Below, one piece after another: positions 53,714 through 64,000 of a stretch of DNA of 64,000 bases. This DNA is from Peronospora farinosa. Its lineage: Eukaryota > Oomycota > Peronosporomycetes > Peronosporales > Peronosporaceae. The notes under the pieces were generated by a model that searched no databases, was not told the origin of the DNA, and worked only from the letters and a program-made list of their open reading frames with translations. The position numbers and the translations under genes are program-made. Every line of letters begins with the position of its first letter. Position 1 is the first letter of the stretch. The stretch is taken from positions 310,001 to 374,000 of the forward strand of contig CANTFK010000270.1 in assembly GCA_947646735.1 (NCBI GenBank), written 5' to 3'.

Positions 53714-55870
53714 GAGAATGGGCGGACTACGGATCCGCATGAGACCGACGTGGTGGAGACAGAGCTACCACGTCTAGAGGGGGGTACATGATAGCGACGT
53801 GCCAGTCTCTAGCAGGGGCTCGAGACGCAAGAGAAAACGCAAGAGAAAACGCAAGAAAGGAGCACGCCGATCACCGAGACGACGAAATTCACGTCAAGAT
53901 GCTGATGCATTTGATTCCGTAGTGACGGAATCCGTATGCGCGCTTGAATATGTGGAGGGATCTCCACATCGTGGCCGCTACATTGAGGTAGCGAGTCCAC
54001 CGTGCACTGCTGCAGATATCACACCTCTGCCAGACCTTACATGGAAATACTTCCTTCATGATCTCAAGGCCGGCGACATCGAGCAAGTGTGCATCGTTTC
54101 AGCCACCGAAGCAGCCAGTGAAGAAGTTCTGGAGGCTCGCCCGAAGAGCGCCGAGCCTAAATCAGCGCGCGAAGAACGCTTCGCGGCACAGTCTTGGGAT
54201 GCTCTTCGTGCTTCGGGCAACCCTGTATACGATATCGCCCGTGAGTACGCCGACATTTTTCCGGAGAAAATTCCAGCTGAGCTTCCGGCGGATCGTGGTG
54301 TGCGGCACGAGATAGATCTCGTGCCAGGATCGAAATATTTCGTGACACGGCAGTGGCCGTTACCGCGCGACCAAGTCATCGCTATTGATGAATTTTTCGA
54401 GGGTCGCCGCAAGGCTGGCCATGTCCGCGAGAGTATCTCGCCACATTCGAGTCCGACTTTCTGTGTGAAGAAATCCACCGGCGGTTGGCGCATTGTGCAC
54501 GCCTTCAACAAGCTGAATGACGCCACGATCCCGGGTCAAACGCCTATCCCTCGTAAAGGCACGGTATCAAATACCATGTCCGGGAGCGAGATCTACAGCG
54601 CCATATATCTGACAGATGGTTTCTATCAGATCCTCATGAGGGAAAGTGACATTCCGTTCACTGCGGCCGTCACCCCAATCGGGATGCTTTGGGAGTGGCT
54701 AGTCATGCCACAAGGTCTTAAGAACGCTCCAGCTACGTTCAATCAGATGGTGACACAAGTACTCCACCCACTTCGCGACTTTGCACCGAGCTACTTTGAC
54801 GACATTTTCGTTCACAGCCGCGCTGAGCAAAAGCTCAGCGCTACGGAGGTACACCTTCGACACTTGAAGCAGGTGTTTCAAGTTATGCGAGAGAATAAAT
54901 TGTATGCGAATTTGAAGAAATGTGTCGTCTGCGCTCCCGAGATTCCAGTACTCGGTTGTTACGTCAGCAAGGAAGGTGTCCGCGCTGATCCTGAGAAGAT
55001 CTCATCGATCTTTTCCTGGCCAACGCCCAGGAACCAAACTGAATTACGTCAATGGCTCGGTCTGGCGAATTACTTGCATAAGTATACGAAGAACTATGCT
55101 GAGCTAATTCAGCCATTATCGACTTTGCTCAAGAAAGATGCAGTATGGTTATGGACGGCAGAACATCAATCTGCCTTCGACTCCGTGAAGCAGAGCTTGT
55201 CCGAGGCACCTGTTCCGATGTTACCTGATGACTCTAAGCCATTCCACGTCGTGTGTGACGCGAGCAATTTCGCTATAGGATGTGCCCTCATGCAATTTGA
55301 TGACGAGGGTCGAGAGCGCGTCGTGAGTTTTCAATCACGACAGATGAAACCTGCTGAGAAAAATTATACGGTACACGACAAGGAACGTTTGGCTATGCGT
55401 TACGCGCTAATCAAGTTTAGAGTATATTTGCTCGGTGAAAAGATGTTTTCTATCTACACAGATCACGCATCATTGCGTACCGCCGTCAAGAGTCCTCACT
55501 TGTCCCAGCGTATGGCACGGTGATTGTCATTTTTTGCCGAGTATAATTTTGTGGTGCATTACAAGCCTGGCAAGAATAACATTCTCGCCGATGCGCTTTC
55601 TCGTCGTCCTGATTACGATCCTCGGCGTGATATGGGTCATAAAACGGAGTATGTTGATGACGACGAAGATATCTGTGTAAGTTGTATTGAACTGGGGCTT
55701 AATGCGATGATTTCGACACCCGTGCTTTCGATCCGAACTCAGATCGCTGCATCCTACGCGAATGATTCCTTCTATGCAGGAATCATCAACTATCTCAGGG
55801 ACCCGAGCGAAAAATTACTCGCGAAGTTGACGAAACCAACACGCTACAACATCAAGCGTTACGCGCTTGA
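53714..55870 (+). pseudogene. pol: Element C reverse transcriptase and RNase H (copy 2)
   Basis: A 574-codon open frame (53799-55523) spans the RT and most of RNase H. It includes PADRGVRHEIDLVPGSKY, LWEWLVMPQGLKNAPATF, SYFDDIFVHSRAEQ (about 54790-54830) and FHVVCDASNFAIGCALMQF. A deletion near 53787 sets it off from the protease frame. Trp to TGA at 55522 is the only stop before KPGKNNILADALSRRPD. AIDLTDG has become AIYLTDG, changing a conserved RT Asp. Best preserved RT of the window. Confidence 0.85.
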
Positions 55871-58083
55871 CGGTCCGCTGCTGACGTACACGATGGACGT
55901 CTTGATTCCCCGCGTGTCGTCATCCCTGCTGATGACGACCTTCGAGCCCGATTGGTTCATGAATTTCACGACAGCCCAGCTGGCGGACACCTGGGTCGCG
56001 AAAAGACGTTTGCAGCTATTTCTCGCGTATTTTTCTGGTCGCGAATGTATAAATACATCCAGAAATGGGTGCGCTCCTGTGAAACCTGTCAGCGTGTGAA
56101 GCCTGCGCCGTCTTCACAAGCCCCATTGCGTCCGCTTACGATTGCTACGGAAGCCTGGCGCTCAATCAGCATGGATTTTATATTTGGCCTTCCACCGGAT
56201 GAACAGAAACGCACGGGCGTATTGGTTCTAGTGGATTCAGCAAAATGGTGCATTTTGCTCCGGTCTCCGCCAACATTACGGCGGAGACGACAGCGAAGAT
56301 CTTCATTGATCTTATCTTTAGGCATCACGGCTTGCCAGAATCTATTGTTTCGGACCGTGACCCGCGTTTCACTTCGGCTTTCTGGGCCGAATTATTCCAG
56401 CTATTAGGCACGCGGTTGCTTATGTCTACGGCGGCCCATCCAGAGACGGATGGGCAAACGGAGCGTGTGAACAGAGTGCTCGAAGATGTTTTGCGCAGTT
56501 ATGCAACATCGTTCTCATCATGGAGTTCGTTTCTTCCACTTGCAGAGTTTGCAATCAACAATGCTGTCCACGCGTCGAACGGGTTGACGCCCTTTTTCAA
56601 TAACAACGCGAGGCATCCTCGCGTTCCGGCGCTGCTTTGCTCTCTCAGCTTCTGTATACCCTGTCTCCAAGCTTAGTGGGGGAGTATCTACGGATGGAAT
56701 TGCGCCGAAACTATTGCTGAGTGATTACGATGCGCATAAGGTTGCTGCCGATGCACCTACTACTGGTAATTTTGTGGCCATCGGCATATCGACTCCTGAC
56801 GCGATGCTTTCCATCGCGTCTTCCATTGCCAATTTTGGTCCAAAAGAACATACGTCGCCTGTAAGTTCGGCTGCAGTAACCGAATTTCTACTATTACGAC
56901 AAGGAATCACGCGTTTTGTGCGTGATGCATTACAAGAGACAGTCGACAAGCAAAAGTAAAATGCAGACAGAAGAGGTCGAAAGAATATGTTGACAGTTCA
57001 AGAAGGTGACAGAGTATTGTTATCAACAAGTGGATTACCAAACACCTCAGTGACGAATTTGGGCGCTAATAACTTAGCGCCAAGATATATTGGCCCATTT
57101 CGGGTTGTTAAGGTGCATGGTGACGCTTACACGCTAGACATACCTACATCTATGTGTTTGCACCCGACGTTCTACGTCGGGCGCCTCAAGGCTTACCTGC
57201 CGGCGGATCTCCCTTCGAATCTTCCCCGCTCTTCTGTGCCGGCTCGAAATCCGACATCCCTTGACGACGACGTTGACGACGACTGGGACCAAGTCCTGCC
57301 CGAACGTGTGCAGACTCGATCTGCTGGGGCCCTCCGAACGCAGTCGTCTCAAGTTGACGTAGGCGCTCAACCAGTACCAGCTGCTCACGTCGGGTCCGCT
57401 CAGCAGCCTCAGTCGCAGCATCCGCACGATCTTGAGCTCTCTCAGCCATCTCGCGAGCATCAAGTAGGGCATTCTTCGATTCCTCATCTTCAGCGTGGAG
57501 TAGGCGCAGCTCATCATTCGACTGTACAGGCGCCCGATTACGAGAATCGGCGCTCATCGCCAGAGGCCTTCCGTCGTGATGCTCCTCATCCATTAGTCGA
57601 TGCATCGGGTGCGCGACGCTGGATTGTCGACCGGATTGTCGATCACGAGGATCACAAGTCCCAGGCGCCGAGTACTAACTCGGCGCCCATGAAGAAGCTT
57701 GTCGAGAAACATTACAGGGTTCGCTGGTTGGGATATTCCCCGGCGGACGATACAGGGGAGCCATCGAGTACGCTGTCCCAAGATGTCCCGGACGTGGTCG
57801 AGGGTTACGAGTCCTGTAGAAAGACGGTGATCGCGACCGACGCTGAAAATTCCATCCCCGATCTCGCGAGCATTACGGCTCGCGAGCAACGAAACCGCGA
57901 CGACCTCCCGAGCGACTCCGAGACCGAGACCTATTACGAGGCACGGGAGCATATGGATGATACGGCTGACGAAGTCGGCTACTTGAATGCCGTCGGCGAT
58001 CGTAAGGACGCGCTCTCACTCGCCGTAGCTCGGACACCTGGAGCTCCGAAAGGCTTCTCTCATAACGGGCAATCCATGGACTA
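55871..58083 (+). pseudogene. pol: Element C integrase and chromodomain (copy 2)
   Basis: Zinc finger (HEFHDSPAGGHLGREKT, CETCQRVKP), SMDFIFGLP, VSDRDPRFTSAFW and ETDGQTERVNRVLEDV are present, so all three DDE residues remain. Frameshifts lie near 55905, 56237 (short deletion) and 56640. From 56987 a 365-codon frame covers the C-terminal domain (YIGPFRVVKVHGDAYTLD) and chromodomain (ARRWIVDRIVDHE, YRVRWLGYSPADDTGEP, where the usual Trp of TWEP is Gly), ending at TAA 58081-58083. Confidence 0.82.
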
Positions 58084-58592
58084 ATATGGTCGGGCATGCC
58101 TCGCGCACACACTAAGTCGTCCCATTCCTGCCGGACCGGTCGCGACCTGCCCACGTTGCACGTTGGACATCCCTCACGAATGTGGACGTAACAAAGGTGA
58201 TACTCGTCACAAGTCATACGACAGATGCGCCGGCGCAGATCGCCAATAGAGTGTCTATCGCGCGTTCCCTCGCGACCGTCTAACCAGGACGTGAAGGACG
58301 TTCCTTCACGTCGGCTCGCGTTCCAGCGCCTGATGAAGGCGCACCAAGACCTCTGCAACGCATCGTCGGTATATGCGTTGTTCGTCGCCTTGCCTCTCAC
58401 TGTACGGTATCGCGTGAAGAGGTCCTTCATCACCTCCAGTGGCTCGGGTTCGACAGCACCTTCAAGACCATACAAGCGCCACGGTTTCAAGTCCCTATCC
58501 TTGACCTGCGGCGCCTGCTCTCTACGGATTGTCGCTTGGTGTTCCCAGTTCTGGCTGTCAGAGACATTGTTTCGTGGGCGCCTAGTGTCCAT
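57186..58592 (-). pseudogene. Antisense gene of element C (copy 2)
   Basis: From ATG 58592 the frame runs unbroken for 239 codons to 57873. It covers the Cys/His domain (ALQRSWCAFI, CYVHIREGCPTCNVG) through WIARYERSLSE into the RS domain (RNRSRSRSRSGGRRG). Copy 1 has a frameshift inside this part. The remainder reads at 57605-57186, with the coiled coil (REMAERAQDRADAATEAAER, LVERLRQLETTAFGG). Overlap with pol is 57186-58083. Confidence 0.65.
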
Positions 58593-58704
58593 GCTGCTCA
58601 GTTAAGTCTAATTGAGCAGGTTCGGAGTTACGCCGTTGGTCGAGAAGAAACTTTCTGCGATTCGCGCTTACGTTGAGGTAAGCGCAACTTAAAGAGGAAG
58701 ATGA

Positions 58705-59024
58705 TGTAATGGGTCTACCTATTACATAAGTAGTTATAGGATTAATACATAATTACATAAGTATGCATAGGGCAGTATCCGATTAGCGGATACTGCGCGT
58801 CAATTTATTATTGGTTTATTATTGGGGTGCCAGATCCAATAATTAGCCAATAATAAATTGACTTCCATATTTGAGTGGTTCCCATGAGCTAGGGAACATA
58901 TTCGCACTTACTGCGAATTAAAACTAAAACAAAACTAAAACAGAGTTATATTTACGAGTTAATTAAGAGCGCTTCCTCAAAGCCCTTTTAGTGCAAGACG
59001 GTAGCGGGTCCTTAGCCCGTTACA
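58705..59024 (+). repeat. C 3' LTR (copy 2)
   Basis: 320 bp from TGTAATGGGT to CCCGTTACA, followed by TSD TGTGA (59025-59029). Hairpin arms: GCAGTATCCG/CGGATACTGC (58772-58796), 16 bp GTCAATTTATTATTGG with its complement (58799-58862), GTTCCC/GGGAAC (58878-58897) and ATTCGCA/TGCGAAT (58900-58918). Confidence 0.93.
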
Positions 59025-59029
59025 TGTGA

Positions 59030-60375
59030 TGGCTAATCGCTCATCCACAAAGCGCTGATCTTCGCTCCCGCTTTTAGCATCCAGCTCGCCTATGACGCCT
59101 CCAAGAGGTCGTTCATGGGTCGACACTGCTGATAACACTAAAGTGTCATCGTCAAGGAGCACTGACATTTCTTGCCGTGCCTCCTTTGTGACACCTATAG
59201 GTGTCGTGACCACTGCTAAATTAGCAGTGTCACTAGGGCAACCTTGGTCCTCTTTGGCATTCGCACCGAGCGAAGTGAGGGGACCTCCCCCACTAAGACT
59301 CGGGCTGCGTACAAACGAGACTGGCGTTCGAGGATGACGCAGTCCGTTAATGTAAAACGGTGTTTCACCCGTACTGGCGTGAACACTGTTATTAATAGCG
59401 AACTCCACGAATGGCAATTGCTTGCTCCATTCTTTGGGAGTCGCTATTGTACGCAACACATCCGCCACGACTCGATTGGCCCGTTCTATTTGGCCATCGG
59501 TCTGGGGATGATCAGCGGTTGACATGTGGAGCTTGCTACCCAGCAGCTCAAACACATGTCGCCAAAAACCCGACGTAGAACGCGGATCCCGGTCCGATAC
59601 TATGGTCTCGGGCATCCCGTGTAGTCGATACACGTGATCCAGAAACAAGAGGGCAGCCTCTTTTCCTGAGATCTTGGTGCTACATGGTGCCAAATGCATC
59701 ATCTTGCTCAGTCTGTCTACACAGACAACGAGCCCCGTCCTCCCTTTAGGGTCAGACGGTAATCCAAACATGAAGTCCAAACTGACCGACTTCCAACATT
59801 CAGTTGGAATCAGCAGTGGCTTCAGTGGCGCACTGCTCGAAGGTGCAGGCTTTATGCGCTGACACTCTTCGCAAGAGCTAATATAGTTGGCCACCCACCG
59901 ATATAGGTGGGGCCACCAAAATTCCTCTGACACTCGTAAGAATGTCTTTTCACGGCCCAGCTGACCACTAGATGGCGCATCATGGCACTCGTAAAGCATC
60001 ATCAGCCTGAGATCTTTGTCACGAGGGACATAGATTCTCAAGGGATCACAGGGTGACAGTTGATGCCATAATAGGCCCTCACTGTAACTAAAGCGTTTTA
60101 GTTTAGCTTTGAGGTGCGACGGAAAGGTCACCTTTCGTCCACCAAAATGATCCAGCAGCAGGCGAAAATGTTCTTCCTGACTGTAACACTCCTTGATATC
60201 GGAGGCCATTGAGCTCGTCACATGGTAGGCTTTCATGGCTGCCAGTGTTGGCGAATCACCTTGTGCTTTCGCACGAGACACACTTTCCTGGTGGTCTTGC
60301 CTCGAAGTCTGGTCTACGCGATAACGCGTCAGCCAAGACATTCGACTTACCTGGCTTATATTCAACTTCAAAATT
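59030..60375 (-). pseudogene. pol: Element B integrase core (copy 2)
   Basis: A nearly open 464-codon frame. The catalytic region reads SVSLDFMFGLPSD, VSDRDPRSTSGFW and TDGQIERANRVV, so all three DDE residues are present, including the Asp lost in copy 1. Zinc finger His and Cys residues are visible, although the first Cys of CCEEC is Ser. It ends FVDERLAITC at the C insertion site. Confidence 0.85.
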
Positions 60376-61783
60376 AAATTCAGAGAAGAATGTTAGCCAT
60401 CTCGCCATTCTCGGCGAGAGCTGTGGTGAATTTATAGCGGTCCGCAGTGATGCGTGATCCGTATATACCACAAAAGGTTCGGTACCCAAGAGGTGCACTC
60501 GAAACTTGACAAGGGCATACTTAATTGAAAGTAGTTCCTTGTCATGCATAAGGTTATTCAGCTCTGCTGCTTTCAAAAGCCGAGAATGATACGAAATGAC
60601 ACGGTCAATGCCGATGTCATCCTTCTGCAGATCGCGCTGCCAGTTGCAAAATTGCTTGCATCGAAGACGACGCTAGAGGGCTTATCCGCGTCTGGAAATG
60701 CCAATACCGGTGCCTCGACAAGAGATTTTTTCACTGATGTGAACGCATCGTCTTGCTCCTTTGACCAAGTCCATTCTGTGTCCTTTTTCAAAAGGTCAGA
60801 CAATGGCTTAGTCTGCTCCGCCTAATTCTTGTTGTGCTTATGCAAGTAACTAGCGAGCCCAAGGAATTGACGCAGATCCTTCACATGACGTGAGACTGGC
60901 CATTCCTTTATAGCCTTTACCTTTTCTGGGTCTGCTCGTACACCGTGTGCACCAGCAATGCAGCCCATTACAGGTATCTCGAGGACCCCTATGACGCACT
61001 TTTGCAAGTTAACGTATAATTGGGCGTCACTTAGAGTCTGCAACACAGCGTCTAAATGACGCTTGTGCGACTATATTGCGCTCAGACCTTCTTCCGCCCT
61101 ACTATGTACGAATACATCGTCAAAGTAATGGGGCGCGTAGGCACGGTGCTGACGCATCACGTGAGCCACTACTCGGTTGAATGTTGCTGGAGCATTTTTC
61201 AACCCTTGTGGCATCACACAGCATACCTCTTGGGGTGCTTACTGCCGTTTTGGCTACATCAGTATCTCTCATGAGAACTTGATAGTAGCCATCCTCCAGA
61301 TCCAACGCGAAAAGACAGTTGACTTTCCCATGGAGTTTTACAGAACATCTTTCCGCGGGATCGGCGTTTGAGCCGGAATGGTGGCCGTGTTCAGCTTATT
61401 ATAAGAATGAACCACTCGCGATCCACCCGTTGCTTTACGCACACAGAAGGTGGGGCTGCAGTGAAGCGACTTGCTCACACGTACATGTCCCGCCTTAGCT
61501 CGCTTGTCGAAGAACTCATCGATGTAATCGACTTGTCCTTTGGCAACGGCCAGTGCCTGGTCACACAATACTTGGTGCCAGGCTCCAGGTCAATCTCGTG
61601 CCTGATGCCCCTATCGGCCGGTAGGCGGCTCGTCACTTCTGCTGGAAACACATCACTGTGTTTACACAGAACATCATAGAACGGGCTGTACTTCAAGGCA
61701 TCCCAGCCTTGAGCAGCAAACCGTTTCTTCTTGTCGGTTTCCAAGACGCTCTCGTCCATCGTGGACGACGAGCAACAGTCCAT
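60256..61783 (-). pseudogene. pol: Element B reverse transcriptase and RNase H (copy 2)
   Basis: RT blocks read at 61783-61475 (LPADRGIRHEIDLEPGTK), 61568-61338 (SPTFCVRKATGG) and 61305-61120 (VAKTAVSTPRGML). An 18-base-scale deletion near 61216 removes part of LWEWLVMPQGLK. The YFDD region at about 61100-61120 is frameshifted. RNase H reads LGTEPFVVYTDHASLRTAI and KPGKSNVLADALSRRPD at 60576-60256. More broken than copy 1. Confidence 0.78.
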
Positions 61784-62226
61784 AACGTTCTCTTCTAGAA
61801 CTGGTGCGACTATCTCGTGGATCTTTCCTTCCTTTAGTTCGGACAGGAACAGATCCTACGTCATCTCCGAGAGATTTACTATCTCCTAAGATGCCAAGAC
61901 AAGTTGGAGCACCTCAACTGAGGATGCCTCCGGCATTTTGTCTTCGACGGCCTCGAACAACTCGTTCGTAGGTCCGTCCTCTTGGACCGAGACTGATCCA
62001 AGGGTCACTCGTTTCGACGTGCCCTTGATCGTCTTAATACGTCTGGTGCTCGTTCTTCGAGTCACCACGAACTTTGACCTGGAAGAAGGTGTCGTTGCTA
62101 TCTCAGCTAACGCACTCCTTCCAACCACACCAGGCTCATGGCTCTGTGCCGGTTCTTGTGGCGCTTGAATTCCTGTCACCTCACCATCAACTGCCACAGG
62201 CTCTCGGCTCTGTGCAGGACTATTGG
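61784..62226 (-). pseudogene. pol: Element B linker (copy 2)
   Basis: Matches 38641-39145, including the segment RTSTRRIKTIKGTSKRV. A four-codon-scale deletion near 61889 distinguishes it. Ends at TSD ACGCA (62227-62231). Confidence 0.65.
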
Positions 62227-62231
62227 ACGCA

Positions 62232-62575
62232 TGTAAAGGGGCTAGAACGTACCGCCACTAGCTTACACGCGCGCTCGAGGAAGATTCAAGCCCAAGTATT
62301 AGGTATTAGGTAAATTTAACTCTGATTTTTATTTTGGTTTTAATTCGTACTAATTACGAAGATTTTAGTCGTAATAAATACGACAGTGTTCCCGCCTTTC
62401 GGGAACCACACAATTTCAGGTTGATTTATCATTGGTCCATATTGGGGACTTTAGGCCCCCAATAATAAACCAATAATAAATTACCACGCTGTTCCAGCTA
62501 TTCGGGCCCAGCACCTGCCTACATATGCGATTGTTTATTCATGTTAATACTATGTGTGTAATGTAGCCCATTACA
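62232..62575 (-). repeat. Solo LTR of element A in copy 2
   Basis: 344 bp, flanked by ACGCA on both sides (62227-62231, 62576-62580) at the same place in element B as the full element A of copy 1. It differs from the copy 1 3' LTR by one base. It is the product of recombination between the two LTRs of the duplicated element A. Confidence 0.95.
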
Positions 62576-62580
62576 ACGCA

Positions 62581-63279
62581 TGACTACTTGTCATCGTCCC
62601 ATTCACTACACAAGTATTTTGACCTGGGTATCACCTGGCTTTCTGTCAGGGAACTTCCAACTACACCACTGTTTTCGAGCTGGGTAGTTCCTGGTGCCGA
62701 TTGACATACCGTCATCGCACCCTCGACTATAATGGACACAGCATCAGCCACATAAGCCTTTCGCAAAAGCACATCCTTTCCGGTGTCCTGCGTAGAGCTA
62801 GCGACTGTGCGTATACGCCAGTCAATCCATGGGTGGTGTTAAGCCAACTAAGGCATGCCTAGAATGAGGTCATACGGACTCTACATACCTAGCATTGTGA
62901 ACTTCTCTTTACAAGAGAAGTCACTGAAACTAAAGACGAGTTCAACTTGAACTCCCTCCGATTTTACGAGCGCGCCGTTAGCTAAACGAAATATCGCCTC
63001 TTTTCGCTTGCCATCCTGGCAAAGCGAATCAAAACTCGCCGGACTCTTTTTCAGAGCCGCGAGTTTCACAAAGTTTTGTGATGCACCCGAATACACGAGA
63101 AGGACCATCACTTGGCCATAGCCTCGTACTCGAGCGCTATAGACCAAAAGGGTTAAGGTCCGACCTTTCGGAACCTCAGGGACTATGCTGCCCATTTGTT
63201 CGATCACCCTGAACTTAGGGGTAGCTTTAAAGTCCTCGACAGTAGGGCATCTCGCCCCTACTACGCTCCCGCATTTCAC
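62581..63279 (-). pseudogene. pol: Element B aspartic protease (copy 2)
   Basis: Active-site block LVYSGASQNFVKLAAL, with Tyr for the catalytic Asp. Then AIFRLANGALVKSEG, and after a stop YDLILGMPWL. The downstream linker 62772-62584 (KAYVADAVSIIVEGAM) is open here. Confidence 0.78.
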
Positions 63280-64000
63280 GACTTATCGGGGGTCGAATCT
63301 GAACCCGTGCGACGTGCACGGTTCTTCGATTCACCCTTCGGGTTGGGAGACCTTTTGCTGGCTGCCTTAGCACCAGCAGCTACTTTGGCATAGCAGCGAG
63401 CCATCATATGGCCTCGCTTGCCGTACTTGTAGCAGATAACATCTGCATTGCCTATCCATAGGAGTGGCATCTGGCTTCTCAGACGACGGCCTGTAATAGG
63501 CTGTCGCCGAGGCGCTGTTGTAGGATTGCTCCTTAACTAAGGAAATGTCAATTGCCTCTTCCATCGTCGCTAGCACCTTTCTAAAAAGGGCCTGACGCGA
63601 TAGGCCGTCTCTAAGTCCATTCATGAACGTGGCCACCTTGATACGTTCTGGTATCGGTTCCCCATTTATGGACGCCGACAGTGAACGCATCTCCTGCACA
63701 AATTCTTGCAGAGAGCGTTTCGCCTGTCGTTCTCCAAAGAAGCGCGCCATAAGCAACACTTCGTTGTTTGTCGGCTGATACATGGAGCGAATCTTTGTTT
63801 TAAAGATCCGCCCATGATGAAAATGCATCAGCATTAGCCATCAGCGCAGATTATGCCCACTATGACGATTTGCCACGCAAGTTGGACATGGCATACGACA
63901 CCAGAATGGTGTCGTCTTCGATGAGCTGCGCCACTCCACATTGCTCCACTGCTTATAGCCATTGAACAATCGTGTGAGGGGTACTTCCATCGAACTTTGG
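63276..64000 (-). pseudogene. gag: Element B gag (copy 2, runs off the window)
   Basis: Capsid part KTKIRSMYQPTNNEV, KRSLQEFVQEMRSLSA and TFMNGLRDGLSRQALF. The knuckle again reads CYKYGKRGHMMARC. An insertion near 63815 breaks the frame. The sequence from 63960 matches 48250-48290. Confidence 0.78.

Larger units (their letters stand above)
48688..64000 (-). mobile_element. Element B, copy 2, with C and a solo A LTR (runs off the window)
   Basis: This unit repeats 25719-48625 in the same order and orientation: LTR, antisense gene, pol end, element C, integrase, RT, linker, A LTR, protease, gag. It differs in three large ways: A is reduced to one LTR (62232-62575), the start of C is inverted (51146-51814), and the C repeat array has 16 instead of 14 units. 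The 5' LTR would lie about 0.4-0.7 kb beyond the window. Confidence 0.88.

Overview
The window is nuclear DNA of an oomycete. The compact spliced genes with short introns, the gene set, the degenerate Copia/Gypsy/Helitron load and an oomycete-type initiator motif point to the Peronosporales (Phytophthora or a downy mildew). A decayed xanthine dehydrogenase leans towards an obligate biotroph, but the species cannot be named from sequence alone.

Left flank (1-6.3 kb): a wrecked Copia reverse transcriptase/RNase H, a solo LTR remnant, a wrecked Copia gag/integrase on the other strand, two end-to-end non-autonomous Helitrons, and about 1.4 kb with nothing recognisable.

Gene island (6.3-25.7 kb): PP2C phosphatase (-), GT71-type mannosyltransferase (-), a four-exon FYVE-C2-membrane protein (-), SLC33A1-type acetyl-CoA transporter (+, sharing a 150 bp promoter with the previous gene), a three-exon Skp1-domain protein with a long basic tail (-), a secreted CAP/PR-1 protein (-), a two-exon ISWI remodeller with an HMG box at each end (-), a four-exon PSI/membrane/LEA2-like protein (+), and a truncated xanthine dehydrogenase pseudogene (-). 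These are housekeeping genes with no shared pathway.

Nested retrotransposon tract (25.7-64.0 kb): a minus-strand chromodomain Gypsy element, called B here, is interrupted by a plus-strand Gypsy element C (TSD TGTGA) and a minus-strand Gypsy element A (TSD ACGCA). The whole nest occurs twice in tandem. Copy 1 is 25719-49284. Copy 2 is 48688 to beyond the window end. The two share one B LTR (48688-49284), as expected from unequal LTR-LTR exchange. After duplication, A in copy 2 collapsed to a solo LTR (62232-62575, same TSD), and a 669 bp piece holding the 5' LTR and gag start of C flipped (51146-51814).

Main discovery candidate: all three Gypsy families carry a long ORF antisense to pol, starting just inside the 3' LTR and running back over the chromodomain. 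The A and C versions are homologous proteins (Cys/His-rich N-terminal domain, RS-rich middle, coiled-coil end). Their conserved part lies outside pol, so pol constraint cannot explain it. The B version has a TATA box and initiator directly upstream of its ATG. Other notable structure: LTRs built of serial hairpins with paired changes between families, and a PR-RT linker made of 11-residue repeats. No element copy is intact.
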